From: Anammoximicrobium sp032229885
GTDB lineage: Bacteria; Planctomycetota; Planctomycetia; Pirellulales; Pirellulaceae
NCBI GenBank assembly: GCA_032229885.1
Contig: JAVYAJ010000188.1
Location: 1-10,489 of the forward strand
Length of the DNA stretch: 10,489 nucleotides
Direction of reading: 5' to 3'
Position 1 is the first letter of the stretch, and each line of letters opens with the position of its first letter. Made by a program: the position numbers and the translations under genes. This document shows positions 1 through 7,400 of the stretch, piece after piece. Under the pieces are notes generated by a model that was not told the origin of the DNA, ran no database searches, and was given only the letters and a program-made list of their open reading frames with translations.

Positions 1-60
1 CCACTCGCTCGCACTCCACTCGCTCGCACTCCTCTCGCTCGCACACCACTCGGGCGCGCC
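1..60. repeat. 15-base tandem repeat at left edge
   Basis: Four successive 15-base units start at positions 1, 16, 31 and 46. The first two are identical (ccactcgctcgcact), the third differs at two positions, and the fourth keeps only its first half. The array may continue to the left of the window. The period is a multiple of three, so it could encode a pentapeptide repeat if a gene lies to the left, but I see no gene signal here. Between this array and position 239 I see nothing else convincing. Confidence 0.75.
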
Positions 61-211
61 TGGCGACGTGCGTCGCGCGCCTCGCTCTCGCGGCGGGCAG
101 GCGCGAGACATCTCGTTCACCCAGGGGCGCAAAATCGTCGGCGACGGCGAGCCCCTCGTCGACGGCGCGCAGCGAACGAGCGCGCCACCCATCGCTCGCC
201 GACGCGAATGC

Positions 212-240
212 ACGGGCAGAGATGCCGCTGCCCCGCCCGT
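212..240 (-). terminator. weak hairpin at the end of the HEAT-repeat gene
   Basis: ACGGGC at 212-217 pairs with GCCCGT at 235-240, immediately after the stop codon on the minus strand. A competing inner stem is GGCAG at 215-219 with CTGCC at 228-232. There is no T-run after it, so intrinsic termination is only a possibility. Confidence 0.25.
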
Positions 241-809
241 TATCGGCCCACCGGTTTGACGTTGGTGCTCTTCGTCGCTTTCAGCCGCAGGTCCGGCACG
301 CCGGAGACCTCGACCCCGCGGGCGCGCAGCGAATGGGCCAGCGCGGGCTTGTCGGCCTCCGCGGCATCCTTCAACGCGGCTCGCAGGGCGGCGGTCGCGC
401 TGTCTCCCGGCAACCGCTCCAAAGCCATCCGCGCGTCGTCGTACAGGTCGCGATTGGCCAGCAGCGCGGCGACCGGGGCCACGGCTTCTTCGCCCGCGAT
501 CTGCCAGGTCATCCACAGCACGTCGCGGCGCAGTTGCACCGGCAAGTCTTGATTCACGAGTTCGATCAATTGGGCCGCCACGGCCTGTGCTTCGCTGTCC
601 GCGCCGGGCCGTCCGGCGTGGTACACAATGTTCTGGATCGCTCGCTGGGCGGCGCGAGCGATCTCGAGCTCACCCTCCGCCGCGATCTTGGCCAGCGGCG
701 CGACGGCCGCCGCGCCGACCTGGCCTGCGCGGTCTCGCGCCGAGGCACGGACCGCGTCCTCGTTGCTCTGGATGTCCTTCAGCAGCGTTTCCAGGGTCAA
801 TGGTTCCAT
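240..809 (-). CDS. HEAT-repeat domain protein, 189 aa
   Basis: This is a small all-helical scaffold-type protein with no catalytic motif. Four to five HEAT-like helical pairs can be traced at roughly residues 15-46, 47-88, 89-118, 119-150 and 151-168. They carry the repeating pattern of Ala/Leu-rich helices with a basic or acidic turn, such as VAPLAKIAAEGE, VAPVAALLANRD and ALRAALKDAA. The tail (170-189) is polar and basic. No signal peptide or membrane segment is visible, so a cytosolic location is likely. HEAT proteins of this type act as protein-binding scaffolds; the partner is unknown. The ATG at 809 is supported by AAGGA eight bases upstream. The gene lies 304 bases downstream of the Gfo/Idh/MocA gene on the same strand, which makes a separate promoter likely. 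The family call is fairly secure; the function is not known. Confidence 0.8.
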   Translation of the reverse strand: MEPLTLETLLKDIQSNEDAVRASARDRAGQVGAAAVAPLAKIAAEGELEIARAAQRAIQNIVYHAGRPGADSEAQAVAAQLIELVNQDLPVQLRRDVLWMTWQIAGEEAVAPVAALLANRDLYDDARMALERLPGDSATAALRAALKDAAEADKPALAHSLRARGVEVSGVPDLRLKATKSTNVKPVGR

Positions 810-1113
810 GATGAAAATCCTTGCTTCAAATAGGGATGATCAAGCCTGTGCTCGTCGATCCTCGCCGCGGCCTGCGTGTGCATGGCGAGGGATCCTTTTC
901 GGCGCCGGCGCCGTGGCTAGGTGTGCGCGGCGCCATAGTGAATATTGACCGTACTGCGTCGAGGGCCGCAGATCCGCGGCGACGCGTCTGAGTGCCGCGT
1001 CGATTTAGCGGATCAAGCGAACCCTCGTCGCTTGGGCGATGGTTGCGCGTGGCGCATCGGGCCTCGTGGCCACGCGTCTGGCGCGCGCCAATTGTGCCCG
1101 GCCGCGCGTTCGC
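810..1113. other. intergenic spacer between oxidoreductase and HEAT gene
   Basis: I see no gene in these 304 bases. Small palindromes are present: GGCGCCGGCGCC at 901-912, TGGCGCGCGCCA at 1079-1090, and a seven-base stem at 1014-1020/1028-1034 (CAAGCGA with TCGCTTG). None is followed by a T-run on either strand, so none is a clear intrinsic terminator. No strong promoter for the HEAT gene could be picked out. Confidence 0.6.
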
Positions 1114-2478
1114 TCAGGCGTTCATCGTATACGGATAGCGCTGCGGGCGGCCCATGAGGCGGCGCGCCTGCTCGTCGCCGACGATCTCGCGTTTGCTGTG
1201 GTCCCAGTGCAGCTTGCGGCCCAGCAGGAACGACAGGTTGCCCAACACGGTTAGGATGGCGACATCGACGGAGGCCTCGACGTTCATGATCGTCTTCTTG
1301 CCCGTCTTGATGCCCTCGAACCAGTCTTCTTTGTGGCCCGGGCTGCGGTACACATCGATCGCACCCGGTCCCGGCTGCCACTCGCGAGCCTTGCGCTCGG
1401 CCCACGTCCCGCCGTCGCCGCCCCAATGCGTGAACGTGCCGAGATCTCCGCGATAGACGGCGCCGTAACCGGGCCGCGAGATCCGCCCGCCCGGCTCGTC
1501 TCCCGTCCGCTCTTCGGGCGGCGCGGGCTCGCCGGGTTGGTTCCAGGTCAGCACCCAATCCGGGTTCTTGAACGTATAGGTCACGTTGATCTTCACCGCC
1601 GAGTCCCAGAGCCCGCGCTGCGGCGCTTCGCCCGTTGCTTCGACCTCGACCGGTCCCGTGCCGTCGGCGTTCATCCACCACATCGCGCAGCTCATCACGT
1701 GCGCGCCGCGATCGCGGATCTGGCCCCCGCCGGATTCCATCAGCCAGCGGAACGTTCCGTGGCAATAGCCGCGATTGAAGGGCCGCCAGCGGAGCGGACC
1801 CAGCCAGATGTCCCAATCCAGTTTGGGCGGCGGATCGCTGTCGGGCGCAAAGCCGCCGCTCGGGCTGGGATAGTGAAAACAATCGACGCGCGTGATCCGA
1901 CCGATGTTGCCGTTGACCAGATAGCGGTGCGCCAAGTACGCCTCCGGCTGGCTGCGGCCTTGCGAGCCGACCTGGACGGCGATCTTGGCCTTGTTCGCGG
2001 CCGCGATCATCGCCCGGCCTTCTTCGACCGTACAGCAGGCCGGTTTCTCGACGTACACATGTTTGCCTCGCTCGGCGGCGTGGACCGTCTGCACCGCGTG
2101 CCAATGGTCCGGCGTGGCGATGACCACCGCATCGATATCCGGCCGGTCGAGCACATACCGGTAATCGCGATAACAGTCGGCCTGGGGCCCGGCGGTTCGC
2201 GAGGCGTTTTCGAGCCGCTTTTCGTCGATGTCACAGACGGCGGCCACGTTGACATCGCCGCTGCGCATCCGGTGCGCCATGTCGTTCAGATGATAACCGC
2301 CCATGCCGCCGACGCCGATGTGGCCGAACGTCAAGCGGTCGTTCGCGCCGGCGCGGCCTTCGGCAGCCAGCACGCCGGACGGAATCACGCGCGGGGCGGC
2401 GACCGTCGCCACCGCGGCGGCGGAACCGGCGGCCTTGAGGAACGAGCGGCGCGGAATGCCGGGAGTACGCTTGCTCAT
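1114..2478 (-). CDS. Tat-exported Gfo/Idh/MocA family oxidoreductase, 454 aa
   Basis: Predicted NAD(P)-dependent oxidoreductase of the Gfo/Idh/MocA family, which acts on sugars, inositols and related polyols; the substrate here is unknown. Residues 1-38 form a twin-arginine signal with RRSFLK at 10-15, a hydrophobic Ala/Val stretch, and likely cleavage near 38-39. The Rossmann domain follows, with GVGGMG at 55-60, VCDID at 81-85, and the family EKP motif at 144-146, where the Lys is the usual catalytic or cofactor-positioning residue. The C-terminal domain carries GGGQIRDRGAH at 250-260, whose Asp256 and His260 match conserved positions of planctomycete members. Length is typical. A reading frame stays open eight codons further upstream. 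I chose the ATG at 2478 because AAAGGTGA sits just upstream of it and it gives a standard Tat N-terminus. The gene stands alone, with long spacers on both sides. Confidence 0.93.
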   Translation of the reverse strand: MSKRTPGIPRRSFLKAAGSAAAVATVAAPRVIPSGVLAAEGRAGANDRLTFGHIGVGGMGGYHLNDMAHRMRSGDVNVAAVCDIDEKRLENASRTAGPQADCYRDYRYVLDRPDIDAVVIATPDHWHAVQTVHAAERGKHVYVEKPACCTVEEGRAMIAAANKAKIAVQVGSQGRSQPEAYLAHRYLVNGNIGRITRVDCFHYPSPSGGFAPDSDPPPKLDWDIWLGPLRWRPFNRGYCHGTFRWLMESGGGQIRDRGAHVMSCAMWWMNADGTGPVEVEATGEAPQRGLWDSAVKINVTYTFKNPDWVLTWNQPGEPAPPEERTGDEPGGRISRPGYGAVYRGDLGTFTHWGGDGGTWAERKAREWQPGPGAIDVYRSPGHKEDWFEGIKTGKKTIMNVEASVDVAILTVLGNLSFLLGRKLHWDHSKREIVGDEQARRLMGRPQRYPYTMNA

Positions 2479-2540
2479 GCTTTCACCTTTCTCACGCCCC
2501 ATCGTAGGAGCCTCGGGTTGGCGGATCGCGAAAACCTTAC

Positions 2541-2567
2541 CTTATCCCTGCTCAAACGGCCATTCAA
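2541..2567 (-). promoter_or_regulatory. possible promoter of the oxidoreductase gene
   Basis: Read on the minus strand, TTGAAT (2562-2567) and GATAAG (2541-2546) are 15 bases apart and about 60-90 bases upstream of the start codon. The match to a sigma-70 promoter is partial and the spacing is short, so this is a weak call. Confidence 0.2.
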
Positions 2568-2587
2568 GCCGGGACCGGCCGGAACGT

Positions 2588-2643
2588 GTCAGTGGTCAGT
2601 GGTCAGTGGTCAGTGGTCAGTGGTCAGTCGTCAGTTGGCAGTT
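2588..2643. repeat. heptanucleotide tandem repeat (GTCAGTG)n
   Basis: Five perfect GTCAGTG units run from 2588 to 2622. Three diverged units follow (GTCAGTC, GTCAGTT, GGCAGTT) to 2643. The array lies just upstream of the likely promoter of the Gfo/Idh/MocA gene. Seven-base tandem arrays of this kind are a recognised intergenic repeat class in some cyanobacteria, and I recall similar ones from planctomycetes. Copy number is probably variable. Frames through it give a spurious SVVSGQW-type peptide. Confidence 0.95.
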
Positions 2644-3007
2644 GGCGCGAGAGGGATGGCAGTCTGGTTGGTTCACGAGTCTCGCACAAGTTCAAAGCCT
2701 CGATGAACGCGGACGCCCGCCGCAGTGGGCGGCGTCGCGACGGGACAACACGCTGGCCCCGGGATTCCGAAAAGATCGAAACTCGAACCGAGTTCTACCC
2801 GGCGGGCGGGCTTGACAGGTGCAATTGGCGGTCCGGGACATGATTACGTTTTGAAGAGGGATCAGCGCGTCGACTTGTGGCGCAGCGCGAGTTGTAGATG
2901 AACAAGCGCCGTCGCGCGCGGGGCCGCGGGACGTGGACGCGGCTTCCAGCCGTGTACTGAATCATACGCCGTCGTGCGCGGGCGGTGTGGCGCCGCGGGT
3001 GGCCCAA
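2644..3007. other. intergenic spacer downstream of the kinase gene
   Basis: I see no gene in these 364 bases. A six-base stem with a nine-base loop (GCCGCG at 2923-2928, CGCGGC at 2938-2943) lies about 65 bases after the kinase stop but lacks a T-run. A related GC-rich motif occurs twice (near 2907-2923 and 2968-2985, both starting CGCCGTCG). A TTGACA at 2812-2817 on the plus strand has no matching -10 box and no gene after it. Confidence 0.55.
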
Positions 3008-4450
3008 TCAGTACTGATCCTCGCCGGTCAGCGCGGCTTCGATCCGATCGGCCCAGCGGGCGATCTCTTGGATGCTGTGTTGGATTTCCTCGGGGTCACA
3101 TGTCGCCCGCGGATAGCTGTTGGACATCACGAAGAACGGCTCACCGTCGATCTCTTGGATGCCCAACGCGCCATGGCACAGCCGCGAGTTCAGTTCGAGC
3201 GCCCGACGATAATACTTTCCGTGGGCGCGTCCACAGATGCTGTAAATCCGGATCAGTCGCTGGCCATCGACCCGCGCGGCACACTCTTCGACCCATACCT
3301 GTTGCGATCGGCCATGGGGTTGCGGAACGCGGACGTGGACTCGCGTATCGTGGTCTTCGCGGATGACGGTCAAGCCGCGTAGCGCCGCATCGACCAACTC
3401 GCCCAAGCGGCACGTGCTGCGGCCGATCGCGTGCAACTGGCGGTGGACCTCCGTCCCGTTGGCCGGCCGGTCGCCCGGATGTTTCTCCAGGCAGCGCATG
3501 GCTAGTTCGGCGGCTTCGTCCGGAATCCGGGGCACACGTTCGCGAGGGTCGGGCACGGGCGTGTGGATGTGTTGCTGGGCCAACGCGGCGGCGTGCGGGC
3601 CATCGAATGGGTACTCGCCGGTCAGCAGGTAATAGTAAGAGACGCCGATGGCATAGACATCGCTGGCCTTGCTGGCCGGCTGCGATTGAAACAGCTCGGG
3701 GGCCATGAAGTAGGGCGTGCCCGCCAGGGCGTCTATGGATGTCTCGCCGCCGTGCACGCGTTTGGCCAAGCCAAAGTCCGCCAGTTTAGCCATGCCGTTG
3801 CGGTGGACCAGTATGTTGGACGGCTTGAAATCGCGATGCACCAACCCGCGGCGATGCGCTTCGGCCAGCGCCGAAGTGGCCTGGGCCAGGATCTCGGTGG
3901 CCGCGTGCGGATCGAGTCGGCCGGCGGCGTGCAGCATCTGCTGCAGCGTCTGCCCGGGCACGTATTCGAGCTCGATATAGTACAGTCCGCGGTACTGCCC
4001 GATATTGTGCACGGTCACGACGTGCGGATGAACCAGCGAGGCGGCAGCCCGCGCCTCGGCCAGGAACGGCTCCAACAGGTCGGCGTTGCCGCCTCGCGGG
4101 GTCAGGATCTTGATGGCGCAGGGGCGATACAGCGCATTGTGGCGGGCGAGAAAAACGCGGGCCATCCCGCCCTTGCCCAGGAATGACTCGAGCGTGTACG
4201 CGTCGAAGGTCTGCCCCGCCAGATCCGTCAGAGCCAAGTTGGTGGCGAGGCCCGCCTGGTCCGGCGGCTGGCTCAGCGTCTGCGCCAGATCCAGCGTGGC
4301 GGCCAAGCTGCACGGGTCCACAGGCCGATCACAGGGCGGGCAACGAGGGTCTGCGTCGGCCCACGATTCGGGATGGGCGCGCTCGGCGGATCGGTCGCCG
4401 TGAGGGAGACTCGGGTGGTCGTCGGGCTGGTCGCCGGGTTGGGTCGGCAT
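3008..4450 (-). CDS. soluble Hanks-type Ser/Thr kinase with YbjN-like C-terminal domain, 480 aa
   Basis: Predicted active protein kinase. The N-terminal 80 residues are polar and Pro/Asp-rich, with a Cys cluster (C37, C40, C47). The kinase domain spans about 84-345: glycine loop GKGGMARVF at 92-100, ATP-anchoring Lys114 in CAIK, helix-C Glu132, catalytic HRDFKPSN at 205-212 (Asp207, Lys209, Asn212), DFG at 225-227, APE at 250-252, Asp264 and Arg328. The activation segment holds T237, S238 and T245 as possible phosphosites. The C-terminus (about 350-480) has no kinase motif. Its pattern, a strand-rich part ending in EPFFVMSNSYPRA and a final helix, resembles the YbjN / type III secretion chaperone-like fold; that assignment is inference. 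No membrane segment is visible, unlike many PknB-type bacterial kinases, so it should be cytosolic. The start codon is seven bases after the upstream gene's stop and its GGAG lies inside that gene's end, which points to translational coupling. Confidence 0.93.
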   Translation of the reverse strand: MPTQPGDQPDDHPSLPHGDRSAERAHPESWADADPRCPPCDRPVDPCSLAATLDLAQTLSQPPDQAGLATNLALTDLAGQTFDAYTLESFLGKGGMARVFLARHNALYRPCAIKILTPRGGNADLLEPFLAEARAAASLVHPHVVTVHNIGQYRGLYYIELEYVPGQTLQQMLHAAGRLDPHAATEILAQATSALAEAHRRGLVHRDFKPSNILVHRNGMAKLADFGLAKRVHGGETSIDALAGTPYFMAPELFQSQPASKASDVYAIGVSYYYLLTGEYPFDGPHAAALAQQHIHTPVPDPRERVPRIPDEAAELAMRCLEKHPGDRPANGTEVHRQLHAIGRSTCRLGELVDAALRGLTVIREDHDTRVHVRVPQPHGRSQQVWVEECAARVDGQRLIRIYSICGRAHGKYYRRALELNSRLCHGALGIQEIDGEPFFVMSNSYPRATCDPEEIQHSIQEIARWADRIEAALTGEDQY

Positions 4451-4457
4451 CGCGTCG

Positions 4458-7400
4458 TCACTCCAACGTGGGCCGCACGATCTCGCCGCGCAACTGGGCC
4501 TCGGCCCCCTCGCGCTCGTACACTCCGTAGAACATCGACGCGCAGTCCAGCCACAATGTCAAGCGATGCAGATCGTCGGCGGGCAGATTCACGTCGTAAT
4601 GCCCTTGCTGCAGCAGCGCGTACAGCTTCGAAGCGCGCGCGCCAAAGCGGCCGGGCAACGTGCGATAGCCGTCCGCGTAATCCGTGAACCCATACTTGTC
4701 GACCAGGTTCGCGTACGACGCATACCAGCGCCCGACCAGCGGCTCGCGGCCCAGATTGGGCGCGCGGTCGGCTTGGTCCGCATGGCATTCGACACAGTGT
4801 CGATCCAACACGGGCTGGACCAGCCGCGGATAGCTGAACGGATTCGATCCGTCGACGTCCGGTTCGATCCGCGAAGGCGGGCGAGCCAGCGCGAGCGGCA
4901 TGGCCATCGTCGGCAGCGGCGAACGACTCTTGGACGTATGGCAGCCGACGCACATCAGATGTTCACCGGCCCGCAGGTGCGTCGCCGAGCGCATCGACTG
5001 GACCGCCAGCCCCTGTGCATCGAGCGCCTGGAAGAACAGCTCGCGATTGGCGGGCGCCGTGAAATGCGCGCTGCCATCCGCCTCGACCGGCACCGTGCCC
5101 AAGACGTATCGCACGGGCACGACGGAATCGCGAGCCCAGGCCTGCCGCAACGCTGTCTCGTGCGGCGGTTCGCCGGACGGGACGGTCATCGGCAACAGTT
5201 GCAGCACGCGCAGGTGCGTGATCTGCGTGCCCGCGGGCCACGGCTTGAGTCCCTCGTAGACGTTCACCAGGGCCAACGTCCCTTCCGGCTGGCACTCGCT
5301 GGGGGCCAGCGACGGACGCTGGGCGGGGTCGGTTTCGGGACCCCGCTGCGTCAGCTCGACGGCGACACGCGGCATGGGCCGCGCCCGCAACGGGATGGGG
5401 CTCAAACAGCCGATCTCCGGATCGCGGTAGATCAGCTCGCGATTGCCGAACGCGTCCACGAGGTAGATCCCATAGTTGCCGGGGATGAAACGGCCGCCCT
5501 GAATTCCCGCGTCGGCCTGCATGGCCGCATCGTACACGCACAGATAGTAGTCCTCGCTGAGCGCCCACGGCGTCCCGTAAACCTGGGCCCCGCCCTGGCT
5601 CTCGGGAAATCCGACCTCGGGGGTGATCCGCCGGACCGGCCCCATGGCGTCGTCATCCGGCGCGCGCGGGTCGATCAGGATTAGCGATCCGTACGCCTGG
5701 CCGTGGTGCGGCGCGGCCGTGGCGATCAGCCGTTCCGATCCGGGAATGGCGCGGCAGTCCAGCTCCATGTCCGGGCGTAAATTGCGCGGCGCGTAATTGC
5801 CGTGCACAGGACGCGGGTCGCGGCCGTCCAGCGTGGTCACCCACGGCGCGTGCGCCGTACACCCGTGGCGATCCACATAGTCCCAACGCGTCCAGACGAT
5901 CAGCCCGTCGTTCGTGACGCTGGGATGCCACTCGTTGGTCTCGTGAAAGCTCAAACACGTGATGTCGCCGCCGTCGGGCGCCATGTCGTACAGCGTATAC
6001 GTCGGGCAGACGCGTCCGCAGCGCAAGTAGCCGCCGCGCCGCTCGCTGATGAAGGCAATCCGCCCGTTGGGCAGCCAGCAGGGGTCGAAGTCGTTCCAGC
6101 CGCCATCGGTCAACTGAGCCAGCCCGCTGCCGTCCACGCCGACCGTGAAGATGTGGTAACAGCGGCCTGCGTCCCAATGGCCTTCAGCCGGGTTGGTGTG
6201 ATGTCGATGTTCCGTGTCGCCGCGACATTCCACATAGGCGAACGCGAGCTGTCGGCCGTCGCACGAGAGGTCCGGCGACAAGAACGACCCGCCTTCGGTT
6301 GGCTCGCCGGACAGGTTGCCCATGCCGTCGAAGCGCAGCGATGGAGGCTTGCTCGAACCTCCGCTTAGCCGCTGGCCGGCTAGGCGGCCCCGCGGCACGA
6401 CGGCGTCCGCCAGCACATCGCGCACCCGCGGGCTGGGCCCAAACGCGTCCTCCAGAACATACAACCCGCCGCCCGGCGTGGCCGCCATGCCGTAGTACTG
6501 GTCGCACATGTGGTTGAACAGCGCGCGATGCCGTTTGATGAACACGATGTCCGTAAAGCTCAGCAGCGGGTTGCGCAGGGCAATCTGCCGGCGTACACGG
6601 CAGGCGTCCGCGAACGCGACATATCGTGCCTCGACCTGCCGCGGATCGATCGCCGCTGCGGCCGCCCGGATCTCGGCCAGTTCCTGGGCCCAGTCATCGA
6701 GCCGCGGGGCGTCCGGCATCCGCCGCAAGTCGTTCAACAGCGCGTCGGCCCGCCGCAGCACGATGTCCAACGGGTCGCGATCGTCGTCGGCGACCAACGA
6801 CTCGCCGCGATGCGTTTCGGCCGCGAGCTGCGCCAGCCGGCCGCGGTTGCGCAGATCGAGCTGCAGCGACGCGAACTGCTCGCGCCACTCGCGCTCGAGC
6901 CCGGCGTGCGCCGGTGCGGCCAGAAACTCGGGCATTCCGCGGACGGCGAGCAACAAGGACCGACGAAACGCCTGAATCTCGTCTGCCAGCGGAGAAAGCT
7001 GGGCCAGCGCCGTCGGATCGCCGGACGCGACGGCCGAGAGCACGGCCGACCAACGAGCGGCACCCGCGGCCTGCCGCGCGGCCAGTTGTTCGAGGCCTTG
7101 CATTCGGTTCGGCATGGCGCGACGGAGCGTGTCGATCGTCATCGCCAACGAACTCAGCTCGATCGTCGGCGCGGGCGACAAAGTCTGACCAATGCGATCG
7201 ACCTGCGCCAGCAGCGCGTCCCACTGTGGATCCTCGACAGGCGTCTGGCTCGTCGCCAGTTCGGTGAATCGATTTTCTAACAGCCGCCGCAAATCGCCGA
7301 GCCAGATTCGCTCGGTGCTGTGCACGCCTTCGCGCAGGCGGCAAGCCCGCCGGTAAAGGTCCAGCCAACGAGGGTCGTCGCTCGGCGGTTTGTCGGCCTG

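Noticed and set aside
222..833. 203-residue plus-strand frame at the left end
   Set aside because: It is antisense to the HEAT-repeat gene, which has a ribosome binding site and a clear helical repeat pattern.
2588..2643. CRISPR array
   Set aside because: The units are seven bases with no spacers between them, which is a simple tandem repeat.
2648..2700. tRNA-like stretch (GGCAGTCTGGTTGGT followed by AAGTTCAAAGCC)
   Set aside because: It has a D-loop-like and a T-loop-like word, but no acceptor stem, anticodon stem or full length could be folded.
1333..2706. 457-residue plus-strand frame opposite the oxidoreductase
   Set aside because: It is antisense to a gene with clear Rossmann, EKP and Tat motifs, has no recognisable domain, and runs into the heptamer repeat. 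High GC makes long antisense frames common.
2812..2817. Perfect TTGACA box on the plus strand
   Set aside because: No -10 box lies at a proper distance and no plus-strand gene follows.
2586..2843. Small protein beginning MSVVSGQWSVVSGQ
   Set aside because: It is a translation of the heptanucleotide repeat followed by spacer sequence. Such peptides are a known artefact of this repeat type.
4566..5684. 372-residue plus-strand frame opposite the haem domain
   Set aside because: It is a shadow of the HzsA-related gene, whose CXXCH sites and domain patterns are on the other strand. The product is Arg/His-rich without domains.
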